Below the pieces are notes generated by a model that saw only the letters and a list, made by a program, of their open reading frames with translations, ran no database searches and was not told the origin of the DNA. This document shows positions 1-11,200 of a stretch of DNA of 20,492 bases, piece by piece. The first letter of the stretch is position 1; the number at the start of each line of letters is the position of its first letter. The stretch lies in the NCBI GenBank assembly GCA_019649035.1, contig BMAT01012718.1:4312-24803 (forward strand). The letters are read 5' to 3'. The DNA comes from Elysia marginata (lineage: Eukaryota; Mollusca; Gastropoda; Plakobranchidae). The position numbers and the translations under genes are program-made.

Positions 1-1019
1 TACATACAATCCTATACCTAAAAAACTAGACATTTCCTAGCCAAATTTTGTATGTATTCCGACCCGCTTTAGGTCGAGGGCATTACCACCTAGTCTCTCA
101 TAGGTTTTCTCTCTGGTGGACAAACTTCTAGAGACAAAAATATCTAAAATACGTATAGCTAGAGTAGACCACTCGATAGATCAATAAGAGCAGAAAAAGA
201 GACTAAAACACAGCTAATCTGTATTGTTATGAGTAATTTTGGATGGTGTAATTTTGGTGGGATGATCTTGAAAAAGCTGGAATGAAAAGAAAAAATTATA
301 AGAAAATTATACAAACGTTATACAGTCTGAAAGAACTTAAAGGGTCAGGGATTTTACATTTTTACTTAGTGAAATAACATCCATCTATAGCGAGTTAGAC
401 ATGTAATAAATTATCATGACCTAATTTCAATTTAGCTTGTTAATTTTGTTTTCGGCGTTCAGCTGTACAAGTCAGTTTTGATGTCGAGGATACAATCACG
501 TATTTTGCACCGCTCACTATCATAGGGATGAGGTCATTCTTTACAATAGTAAAAACCGCAACTATATTTCGATTTTATTCATCACTTGTATACTTTGGAA
601 TCAATTATTGTGTGAAAATGATTTCGGTTTCTATGAAAAGTATTTTCTATGTGATTTTGGATCTTACCATGTAGAAAGTTAGAAAAGTCAGGGTCTTCAT
701 CAAACATACACCATGTGCATTCGTTTTAAGAAACGAAATAGAAACAATACCATGGTATTGCGATTTAATCCTCAAAAACCTAACTTTTCATGGGCGTTCG
801 TTCTCTAATAAAAAAAAATATCTTGATCCCCTAAATACCTAGGTTTTGGAAGTAGTATGATTGATACACTACGAAACCACCATTCATAAAGACCTACATG
901 TACCTGGTTTCAAACTTTGTGTTGGTTGCGCAGAGAATGTTGCCATTTGTTTGACATCTTCGCAATGGGAGAATAGAGCAATTTTTTCAGTATTATAAGG
1001 TGCAAGGGTGTTGCTGGTA

Positions 1020-1275
1020 ATCCCAAAACGTAGAGCGGGTGTGACTCACCACAAGGTTTGGCCAATTTACTCGCCACTCAATCGCTGAGGAAAGAGGTCA
1101 ACCTAGGACAATAAGGAGTAATGGCCTGGCCCGTAGACCTTCCATTCTGCCAACGCTTGCTCCCAGAGTGAGTTGGGTCAGGGCCCCAAAGGACCCCTTC
1201 ACGACAGGGGAAGTACGTGCTTCCGTCAGGTAATTGCGTCAGTGGAGAGCTCTAGGCGAACTCGCTGTCAAGTCA
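1020..1275. other. GC-richer island in AT-rich flank
   Basis: This stretch stands out for base composition, with runs such as GGGTCAGGGCCCC and several CpG sites. It contains a short hairpin, GGAAG/CTTCC around 1209-1224 with a six-base loop, and a TGACTCA (AP-1 type) match near 1041. It has no open frame. It may be an unclassified repeat fragment or a regulatory island. Confidence 0.4.
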
Positions 1276-2708
1276 ATGGGATAAAAAACGCAGGGTTGAC
1301 ACATTTCTGAACATATAATCGCATATTATTTCATTCTTTAGCGCAATCGAATGAACCCATGACTCAAGGTTAAATGTTCATTTCTATTTTGACACTTATA
1401 TTGCCCGCCCTGGTAGTCGGAGATCATTGGTGATGATTGTACTGTAAAGAACTTGAGAGGATTTAGTATTGAGTGTTCCATTTAGTGAGCAAGCAATGGT
1501 GCAATTTCGAAATGTAGGCGAAGAAATCCACAAAACCAATATTAGAAAAGTCGATTTTCACTACTTTGGATTCAGGCTCTTTTTCATATTTGCGTTCACA
1601 ACACAACGAAAGAGGGAAAAATTAATGTGTTACTAAGTGGCAATAATTTGTATGTATAAATAAAATACTGGAGCAATTTAGATAAAGCAATCAAGCAGTA
1701 GCTATGAAATGCTGAACAAGGTTAATCCAGAGGTTTTACCATTTTGAAAGTTCTTCTTTCCCTAAGTTGGTTTTTTAAAGCACTGGAAAAGACAAAATTT
1801 AGTGGTTTGTGCTCGTACAATATAACTCCATGAATGTTCCTAATTCTATGTTCATATCACTTTTTTCCCTTAATAATTAAATATGTGGTCTAGCAGGCGT
1901 TAAAGGGGCTTATTTTCCTTTTCTCAAAACGTTCCTTTTGTTTCAAAGTAAAGAAAACAATAAAAGTCCATTGAAAAATCTAATTGAATGCCTATAACGT
2001 TAGCTGAATAGCATCCTTTTTCTATGTAGGCTATGCATTTAGTTCTGTGAAATTTTTGTAATGCATGAAACATTTCATCTTATCAAGGTCATTCATGGGA
2101 GCGATTTTTTTGTTTATCAAATTTTTTTTTTAATGCCCAAATGAAAAAAAGTTGTTTGTTTGTCTTTAAAGAAAGATGCAATATCCAATTTTTTAGCCAA
2201 TGTAGGGATTGTTTGGGTATCCGATATCCATATCTAACTTGTTCATGGAGTTTACACAATCCATACTTTTGAAAGGCTCTCTTACGATCGATTTATTCTA
2301 CTTTGAAAAACCTGGAAAATATAACGGGCGTCGGTTTTATCATTTCACAATATAGACAGGGAGGGCAGCTATAAATTTCATTCAATAGGTATTCAAGTGT
2401 TTTGAAAATTGCCTTTAACAAGGACCAATATTTTTCATATTTTTTTTTATTTTGCAAAGGAAAAGAATAAAATTATTCCAAGCGAGTAATTTGGAGACGT
2501 AAGTTAAATAGAACTGTTATAAATCTGGGGCAGTACAGTCATGATTTTACCAGAACGACTACAAGCACGGCACAGAGAAAGGAGGTTATTGATTAAGAAT
2601 CGTAAACGAATGAAATAAAGTACTTTGTGGACGAAGGGAGTGGAGATTACTAACAGCTGCTTCTGTTGTTGGCCTAGAAAGTCCTGATGGATCCGAGTGT
2701 CTCTCGAT

Positions 2709-2749
2709 CAGACCGGCCGATTTGTCAAGGTCTCCCTGACACCGGTCTG
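2709..2749. repeat. nested hairpin, CAGACCGG/CCGGTCTG
   Basis: Perfect 8-bp outer arms (2709-2716 and 2742-2749) enclose a second stem, GTCAAGG/CCCTGAC, with one mismatch. The whole 41-nt segment can fold as one interrupted stem-loop. No tRNA or known RNA family is recognised. Confidence 0.5.
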
Positions 2750-2850
2750 GTTAGTTCTGGGCGTGTTTCTTAGAGAAATTGACTTGATGGCAAAGGTTTA
2801 CTTTGCTATGGAAAAATCGAGCGGTCATTTATTTCTTAGAGTCCATTAAT

Positions 2851-2872
2851 CCCCGCCCCCTCCCCCCTCCCC
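2851..2872 (-). other. G-quadruplex motif on minus strand (C-rich on plus)
   Basis: The plus strand reads C4-G-C5-T-C6-T-C4, so the minus strand has four runs of at least four G separated by single bases, meeting the usual G4 pattern. It continues into a CT-rich tract to about 2891. Confidence 0.8.
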
Positions 2873-4890
2873 GACCACTCCCTCTCTCTTTCTTATCTAC
2901 ACATTATTGAGTAGCTGAGTAATCTACAGGTATTTTCAAGAGGGAACAATAAGGAAAAGAGGACAGAGAGTGCACGAATCGGAAAATAAGGATGGAAAAA
3001 GGTTTTGTCGGTATGCAAAATGGTTTTAGAACCTCTCCATGACCGAATATAGCAGCTTATGTCTTGAACTGGAATGAACTAGTCATTCCACAAATTGAAA
3101 TAACAGGCGACGAACTGCATCAACTAGATCTATTCAAATCAAACATCAGCCTGGTCACAAGAGATTTTGTAGTAGTCCTATTAGTTATGTTAGTTTTACG
3201 CTATACGACAGTGTCCTATCGCTAAAAACTTAAAGCATGCGCTACAAAAATATAAGTTTTGTTAACAACGATGATCTCAGAGTTTTATCTTGATACATAA
3301 AGCGGATCAGGGATAGTTGAGATGTTGGAGAAGAAGCTCTGCTTCAGCTAAACATTTTATTTTATGACAATTAGAAGACTACCACTCTGTTGTTGTTTTG
3401 CTTTTTTTAACAGAGAGGATCTGTATGATTGTGTTCTATCACCAACTCTCTTTGGCATCTGGGTTTAAAATTTTATATTCGGCGAACACCAGACGATGTT
3501 TGTGTCCATCTGAGAGGCAATGAATCACTCAAGAACATTACAACAAAAAGAAACCTTCAATAACAGACCTTTTTGCTTAGTAAGATTGCCCTTATCTATC
3601 TCAATCTTTTTACCCATAGTGAATTAAACACACCTTGGCCAGAATAACTTATAATGCCTTACGATCGGTCTTCTCACCTCAAAATTCAGAGACCGAGGTC
3701 ATGTCAAACTGAATAAAAAAGAACTTAAGTGCCAACCGTCACGTATACCATCTCACTACTGCAACAGCTTTTGACACGATGACAATGGATCTGAGTGTCT
3801 ACAATTTTTTTTATCAGTAATTCATGTAGCATATTCGGGTCGCAGGTTCTGAATCCTGTCTTTAAGGGACTGGAAAAGTAAACAATGGGAAAAAAGATGC
3901 CGCGTACGTTTAGTGCGCAGTGGTCTTTCACCAACTTGAGGCTGCGTTCGCCAATGTTGCGACTTGTTCCCAGTCCAAAATTTGGCATGTCTACGTCATA
4001 GGTCTTATGTAGGTACTTGAACATGTCAATAATACCTCCTCTGTTGTGAAGGTGCTCCGATCACGGCAGGTCAAGATTCCTTTGATGTTCGAGGTAAAGC
4101 GAGTCATGGATTGATGGAGGCAGTAAGGTAGCCCGACGCTGAAAGTTCTCTATAGGCCCCTATCACTGCACAAAGTCTTGTGGTATGGTTAATAGACAGA
4201 GTGACCATGCTCGAGGATTGGGCGCTCAAGTCCTTGGAACAGGTTTGTAAAGAGGGTGTCATGGAGGAAGCTGGACGTCAGACATACTATTCTGACAACT
4301 GGATTGGCTTTAGCGGTTATTTTTACCACACGCTCCTCTCAGTTGACTGTCGACCAATATTTCCAGGCCCTTCTCCACTTTATTTTCTTTCAGTTCGATC
4401 GATGCTGCAGTTCAGCCGTTTCTTTTCCCTCCCACTAAATATCTTGCAGTGGATTTCTTGTTTCCCAACCTGAGAAAACTGCACTTTTCAGGATGGAAAC
4501 GGGGCAATCATTCACTTGGTCACTGCTACAACTGGTTCAAGTCTTCCTAAAGGATGGAAGCTCATGTGGCTGATCACTTTGCGTCATCAGAGAGAGGGCG
4601 AATGTCACTAGAGATACAATAGTAAAAAATTGAGCGTGAAATGCTAGATCGTGTTTTAACTTTCTGTGATATAAAGGACTAGCTCAACCTTTAACAGCCA
4701 GTGCTTGCCAATTAATTATAGGCTTACATCGTATTTTGCCGTTTGAGCGCACAAGATAGGGGAGAGGACTGTGTTAATTTTTGTCTGCCGATTTATGTAA
4801 GGAATTATGGGCCGTGACTTTTTTTAATCTTTCTCTTAAGCCCAGCTACCAGTAGAGATTTACTTTTCAGTTTTCGGCTTTTGGCAATAG

Positions 4891-5019
4891 AGACCTTTAG
4901 CACACGCACCGTGTCTCAATACGCGTACGTGAAAATCGGGAAAGCAGATTGAGAAACTATAAAAATAGTGAAACCAGTTTACTACGCGTAGTGAGACACG
5001 GTGCGTGTGCTGAAGGTCT
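4891..5019. repeat. fold-back inverted repeat, 37-bp arms with 55-nt spacer
   Basis: Arm 4891-4927 and arm 4983-5019 are reverse complements at 35 of 37 positions. Both include GCACACGCACCGTGTCTCA and a terminal ACGCGTA. Similarity weakens outside the arms. I see no clear target-site duplication and no coding capacity. It could be a fold-back or MITE-like element, or a source of hairpin RNA. Confidence 0.8.
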
Positions 5020-5339
5020 TTACTGTTTCAAAACGTCAACTCCATAGAGTGCGAAATTAGACCCTTAGCGGCATCTGGTTCGGCTAGGCCTTATTACGAT
5101 AAAATATCGAACTCCCAGTAAGCTTAGCAGACAGTACACAGGCCAAATCACCTGGATCTGCAAAAGTAGAAGGGATTCCAATTAATAAGTATTCTGAGCA
5201 CCAACTGAGAGGCCAAACCATTGCTCTATTAATAGATAATTGGGCCAACAAGTCGATACCTGTTTTATACTGCGGCAAACTCGAACACTTAAGTGAACAT
5301 GTATTTAGAGGTAAGTTAAGGGTGCACAAAATTTTGAAC

Positions 5340-5480
5340 TCTAGGCCTATTAGAGCACTGCAGAGTGCAGAGGTTACAGTTAACCGTTTAAAAGTAAAAA
5401 AATATAGATCTAGGCCAGTAGGCCTACTTAGGCTTAGCATCTTGATCTCTAGATCTATCTAGATTCTAGAATCTACAGAA
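5340..5480. repeat. TCTAGA/AGGCCTA-rich patch
   Basis: Short overlapping palindromic words (CTAGGCCTA, TCTAGATCTA, GATTCTAGAATC) recur through this stretch and sporadically to about 5900. Patches of this kind are, from memory, common in heterobranch snail genomes. No gene is supported here. Confidence 0.5.
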
Positions 5481-8111
5481 GTCTAGGTAGACAAATACTA
5501 AAGAATCGCGTTGGCTGTTGTTTGAGGGTGGTTGGTTATGTTAATTTTAATGTTTAAGCCGACATTATTTAAACTCACTTGCCATGGTATTAGATCTATT
5601 TAATGCCCTTCAATACCCATTCTCACGGGTCACCCAGGTATAAGAAAATGTTTTTCTGATTGATTTTGCTATGCGCAAAACGAATCTGTAAGTTTTAATC
5701 GTCGCAAATAGATACTTTTAGAGATGATAAATTTTGAATCTGGGTTTTTCACCACATCTTTTCTAAAGGAACGTAGCTCTAGATTCCAGGCCTTCATTTA
5801 ATAAGAAAATGGGTGTTGAGAGTTCAATAATACTTCAATTTTATCCTTTCCATGTTGATCTATGTATAAACTAGGCCCTAGGTAAGATCTAGAAGCTAGA
5901 CTATATGAGACTAGTGAGCTTGGTCCTTGGAGATTGCTAAAATTTCTAAAAAGGAAACAAAAATTAGTCACATAGTTACATTGTTATTGTAAAATGACAA
6001 AAATTAGAACGAACAAGAATATGTTGTAGGTGCAGCATCTACTGTCCACCCTTTAAGAGCAAGGATTCTCAAGTTTTGGATACCAATTTACAGCTAGGCA
6101 AACATTGAGTAAGCCTTTCATAAGGTATAGATCCAGATCGAGGCCCCTGATGGCCCAGATAGAGTCATGGACGATAAACTTTGTCATGGTTCTGACTGAC
6201 CTAAATCTTAGCAGTGTCACATGAATCTTGGGAAAACACCCATCTCTTACGCCTTCCTTCTTGCATATATTGAGCACCTTTTTCTGTCTTATTATGAAAT
6301 TGGGACCACAACTCGACAGTGTTATCAAGTACTAGGGTAACTGAGATTTTAGGCGCAATCAACCTAACACCACAATGTGAATACACATAATCATGTCACA
6401 TATCATAATATAAGTCCTCTCAAATCCGCTGGCGGCTAGTCGGTCTGATCATAGCATATTCGCTAACTCTCACAATAGAGGTTACAAAACCGTTTAAAAA
6501 CTTTAAAGAGCTCTCCTGCAAAGTGGCAAAATGTTGGTTGCGCTAGTACATAATATCACAGACAAATTGGCAATTCACAGCTGCAATTTTTTTCTCTTCC
6601 GCAATTGCAAGTTTTCTTTTTTTCCTATTTTGTAAAAGAGATTTGATATAATAAAACTGCTTTTAAAAGTCTTTCTTTGTGGTATAATAAATTATAAAGA
6701 TCTAAAGATTTTTTTTTAAAACATGAAAAAAGTAGAATAACATTCGTGGTCTTTTCTGATTCTGTCTATACTGAGAGGAAACATAGTGTTTTCCTTCATT
6801 TCGGTGAGGGAAGAAACAAAAAATGTACCAACCTTTGACAAACTCTGTGAGCGTCCACAACACTGTGCACAGCGTCCTCACAGCATTTAAAGAGAGAGAG
6901 AGAGTTAGCGATGCTAAGAGTATTTTTATTGTCAAGAAGAGTTTAGGTTTTCTGTATTTCATACCTATTGCAAAGTTGGGTTCATCAAGACTTAAAACTT
7001 GCAAGCTTTTCAACGACAGGTGTACAGTTGATAGTAATAGGCAGATTGGTGAATAAGAGAATGAAGATATATTAATCAAACCTTGTATGATGTAAGAGAC
7101 TAAATTGATTAATATGATAGAATTTGTTTTAGAAAAGAGGAAACAAAATTCTCAGATGACAATACTGGACCAATCAAAACCTAGAGGTTCAAGCCTTAGT
7201 GAGTCACTCTAGCTCTAGTCTAAGCCGCTTCATGGGATTTTCCTTGGTCTGATTTAAGCTGCCAACCAAATCCCGCCCCGTCATTTTGCCTAACTCAATC
7301 CAATTGCATCGATGCCATCAATTTGTTAGGTGCCAAATTTTGTGGCATCTACTTGTAAGACTCTGTTATAGCTTATATTTAGTCCATGCAACCACCACAC
7401 TGTCATCGAGCATGTGATGAAAAGATCCAGAGTCTGTAGGCCTGTTTGTGGTGTTATCCATTTTGGCATTGACAAAACGAAGCCAAACAGGACAGTTTCA
7501 GCAGATCTTATGTAATTTGATCTTCTGGCCTGTCTCTTAAACTAACCCCATTTATAAATTAGAACTAATTCTAAATTAAGTCCATGGATCATTCCTACTA
7601 ACTTTTACCTTCATTTCATCAATGCCAAATGGAAGGGACTACAAATCTTCATGGGTACTCATTATAGAGAAAACAACTGTGCTGTGAAATTGATCTGAAG
7701 CAACAATATCTTTTATATATCTTTTCATACTTTGTCATAATTTTTTTATCATGAATTTCTCATGAACATAGAAATTGACACAAACTCACATACTCAAAAT
7801 CGGCTGTATTGATTAAATTTTTTTTCCACCATTCCAACCAACAGATTATCACTTAAGATTTTCTTGATCATTTTCTTTAATTTTCTTAACCTGGATTTAG
7901 ATCTTTACTGGTCTTTTCAGATTATTTTTCAGTTACCACATCACACAATGATTTGGTAAGGGGTGTCAAATTCAGAATTGTTTTAGGTAGACTAGAGTAC
8001 TTAGTTTAAGTATTTTTAAATTGCAATTACTTAAATCGCTTTGACTCTATTATCACAAATGACATTAACAGTCTTTTGTCACAGCCTCAATTTTATGTCT
8101 TTTTTTCCCAG
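5481..8111. other. non-coding 5' flank of POLN coding exons
   Basis: No coding exon is recognised. It contains an (AG)7 microsatellite at 6891-6904 and AT-rich stretches at 6590-6720 and 7680-7960. A somewhat more complex segment at 7180-7530 could include promoter or 5' untranslated exon sequence. I cannot place a transcription start or an upstream donor. The minus-strand and plus-strand open frames at 6053-6386 and 6702-7079 have no family resemblance. Confidence 0.5.
6891..6904. repeat. (AG)7 microsatellite
   Basis: Seven perfect AG units occur upstream of the gene. Confidence 0.9.
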
Positions 8112-8116
8112 CAGCA
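8105..8116 (+). promoter_or_regulatory. tandem CAGCAG splice acceptor before the POLN start codon
   Basis: A T/C tract ends in two successive AG dinucleotides (8110-8111 and 8113-8114), a NAGNAG acceptor. Use of the first places G at position -3 of the ATG within this exon. Use of the second leaves the -3 base to be supplied by the upstream exon. The effect is limited to three untranslated bases. Confidence 0.6.
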
Positions 8117-8264
8117 ATGAAGCGAGCAGTAATAAGACCTGTTTATCCTCCACCAAAATTGGATAGATACTCTTACCTTACAACAGAAGCACAAGTTACA
8201 CTTGCAGCACTTGAAATAAAATATGATTACCTGATCAAAAGTGTGCAAAAGAAGGAAGAATCAG
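8112..8264 (+). CDS. POLN: POLN exon with start codon (residues 1-49)
   Basis: A T-rich tract and CAG acceptor precede the ATG at 8117, and the exon ends at TCAG|GTAACT. Exon 1 therefore follows an intron, and a 5' untranslated exon should lie upstream. The 49 complete codons start MKRAVIRPVYPPPKL and end KKEES, and the exon leaves phase 1. The joined codon with exon 2 is GAT (Asp), which opens exactly into the long exon 2 frame. The acceptor is a tandem CAGCAG, so the exon may begin at 8112 or 8115. The ATG is the first one in the exon, but an upstream coding exon cannot be excluded. I recognise no domain. The segment is basic at its start and then probably helical (residues about 22-48). 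Confidence 0.75.
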
Positions 8265-11200
8265 GTAACTGGCTTTTTAAAATCCTTTGTAATTTTAAAC
8301 TTTTCAATGCCTTTCCCCTCATTTTCTTAAAAATGGTTTTCACTGACTCCCTGTCTTCCAAATGCAATAGCTCAGCTCATAATCAAGATATTAAAATAAT
8401 CTTTTCACAGGCTGAGTCAGTTAGTGAGCTTTAAAAAGCCTTCCAAATAAATATCTATAAATTAAGTCAAAATTCTGCAACTATATTCTTTTGATGATGT
8501 TGCCACACAAATAATGCTTTTAAGAAAATTGTTGTATTTCAAATAAAAAAAGAAATACCATTTAAAAGATCAAAGCCTTAGAATGTAAAAATTAGCTCAT
8601 AATTTAGATTATTTGAGAGACAAATAACAGCTTTTTGAAAACACACTAGCAAAAACTAGATAATTCCTTTTAGATAACAAATTTTCGTTTACCCTCTGTG
8701 GTTATCATGAGTAAACTGGGGACAAATTTAACACAGTCAAAGCTTCTGATAAAATGTTGTGCGACCAGTTTTAATAAGTTTGATGTTAGGAATTTGTAAG
8801 TTGAGAAAATGACTTTAAACTGATTGAGTCTCAAGAGCTGCTCACAGATTCAAATCCTTAGAGCTGCTTTCACCAGCTCAGTCTAAATTCAGATGTAAGG
8901 ACCAGGCAAAGGTATTTTTTGGTCCAAAGAGACTCTGAATGGTTTTTCTGCTTCTTTCTGTTTGTCTTTGCATTTCACCATATTAACATGTTTGAAAACT
9001 CAGTCATTAGCAGAAATTAAGAACTCTAAATTTACAAACTATCTTGTCCATGTTTTTGCACTTCATATATCTATTTTTATTTTTTAATTGATTTTTGTCT
9101 ACGTTATCTATTTTTTCTAAACTTGTATCAAATAAATTGTGTAGTCTTTATTTTGTGAGGCGCTTTGAGACTTTACTTTATTGTAAAAGGCGCTTTATAA
9201 ATCTAGGTATGATTATTATTTTTGTTATTAAATTATTATTATCATCTAGATTTAGAAACAAATTTGTTGAGAAAAGTAAGGGGAGGTGCCAATTATGGGA
9301 GTAGTGTAAGTCATTTGGCACTGTGGGACTCATTCAGTTAAAAGAAGTTTAGTCTCAATTCTCCTTTTCTCTTTATTTCAAATTTCGAAAGAGGCTCAAA
9401 TCCTTTAAATTAGAATATTTTGATATTTTCCATGCAGTTTTTTAAGTTTGAGAGTTGAGGAAATGTATTGCTCTAAATATCAATGCTTTACAAAGTAAAA
9501 ACTGCCACATCCTACTAGTTTCGACTTGTTGCGAGACACTTTGTCGTAGAATCCTACTGTTTTTGTATTTTCACAAACACATCAGTAATCAAAGATAAAG
9601 GCTCAACTTTCAGGCATTCTTAACTACATTTTTTCGTTCCTTTCATCCTTTGTTTATAAAGGTAAATTTAGGATCTAGTGTTCTTTGAACATATTCCATC
9701 TAATAAAATGAACTAATTTCACAAGTGTCTTAAGAGTAGTAAGAGCTATAAGAATTTGGTTTAGCAATGTAAAAAGTAAAAGTAAAGACCATTATCCACT
9801 AAATGCTCTTAATGCTTTACATAAGTTCCCCAACAGGCCATATCCATCCAAATAACCTTCTGAACTTACAGAGCAGCAGCTATTATACTGCTTTATTCTG
9901 GCATTCTGAAAAGACCTTTCTCTGCCTGTAGCCAGGTACTCATTTAAAGCCTTAGTGCTATGAAGAAATTTGTGTAAAAAGTCTTTCTCAAGGACTAAAC
10001 GTCCATCTGCTTTAGGCAGGGCTCAACCCTGGACCTCATAGTCCAAAAACCGAGCCTCTACAACTAGACCACGCAATCTAAATCAGCATTAAAATGAGTT
10101 TCTAATATGATAAGACTTAATGAAAAAAGTAATGCTCATGATTGGTTGGATTATGGTCTTAAATATTTAAGAAATATATTGCAGCACATACATATTCTTT
10201 GATCTTTTTCTTCAGATCCTGTGGATTACTACAAATCAATATATGATGCTTCTTTTAAGAAAGAAAACGACATGATTATGTTTAGTCAACGTGAAGAAAG
10301 GGGAATGGCATCTAAATCTGTTCGACAAGGGGAATATAAAATGCCTGCTTCTATAAAGAGATATTCTGCCCAAAGGAAGAGTGCAGGTTTTTGTTCAGAA
10401 ATATTTATGACTGAGAAGCCATCTGATGAAGAAATTGCTCAAAGTATTGTATCACTAACTCAAAAGACATCAGCCCCTGAGAGCCCGCTTATAGACTTTG
10501 ACAGTGACTCTACAGATGAATATGATCGAGGCGAGAAAAATAAATGTAAAAGAATTAAGCTAGGACATTATTTTTCTCAATTAGACACTGGTGCTAATGG
10601 AATTCAGAGTTTGCAAATAAAACAGAATGAATCTACTGATCTCCACCTCTGTGATGAAGATATGGTGGATGCAGGTGAGGAAAAATCAGCCTGTGATCAA
10701 CAAAAAGTATTAAAACTAAATTCAACCAACACAAACTTAGAAGTCACTTCCACTTTGACTATGCTTACTTCAGAAAATCCTCTTTTTACCACTCAAAGTA
10801 TAACAAAGGAAAATTTGGCTTCCTCTAGTCCCAACATGTGGAATGCATGCAAACCTGAATCAAACTTAAATGAAAACCCTTGTCCAAGTCCACTTTTATT
10901 AACATCAAGTAAAGAAAACTCACAAAAGTCTCCTGAAGCTGCGACCTTTGATTTGAATGTGTCCGACTGTGAGATTGAACAGCTAAATGACTCATTAGAT
11001 AGAGTCGAGGAGAGCAAAGACAAGCTTCTCCCATGCCAATCTGCTGGTGGCAAGAATACACCAAATGCAAATGAGGAATCGCCACTTTGCATAAAAAGTG
11101 AAATTTCTTCTCAGTTGCCAGAGAAACTGAACATAAATTATATCAAGGAAAAGTCATCTAATTGGAGGCAGACACAATTGCAGTGAGATATTTGGCTATT

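Larger units (their letters stand above)
1..4880. other. non-coding upstream sequence, no supported gene
   Basis: No open frame exceeds about 100 codons here, and none of the translations I read resembles a known family. The sequence looks more CpG-containing and less homopolymer-rich than the POLN introns. Within it I see only the GC-richer island, the nested hairpin and the C-rich tract listed separately. It could be intergenic DNA, a long first intron of POLN or ancient transposon debris. Confidence 0.5.
8265..10215 (+). other. POLN intron 1 (1951 bp)
   Basis: The intron begins GTAACT and ends TTTTTCTTCAG. It contains a SINE/LINE-type 3' tail at 9140-9245 and an antisense tRNA-derived SINE relic at about 9770-10085. 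The rest is AT-rich with nothing recognised. Confidence 0.75.

Noticed and set aside
3725-4024. 99-codon minus-strand open frame
   Set aside because: The translation matches no family I know, it has no splice context, and the length is within chance for this composition.
4180-4473. 97-codon plus-strand frame with a YSDNW segment recalling piggyBac-type transposases
   Set aside because: Only a few residues match; the neighbouring conserved blocks are missing in all frames.
5084-5440. 118-codon minus-strand frame and, on the plus strand, a YCGKLEHLSEH segment like a CCHC zinc knuckle
   Set aside because: The knuckle lacks its first and last Cys, and no gag or reverse-transcriptase sequence is nearby.
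6053-7079. Several short open frames on both strands
   Set aside because: Low-complexity or unrelated translations that overlap one another; no splice or homology support.
9095-9304. 69-codon open frame in intron 1
   Set aside because: It covers the SINE/LINE 3' tail and ATT repeat.
10793-11092. Two minus-strand open frames inside exon 2
   Set aside because: Shadows of the long coding exon on the opposite strand.
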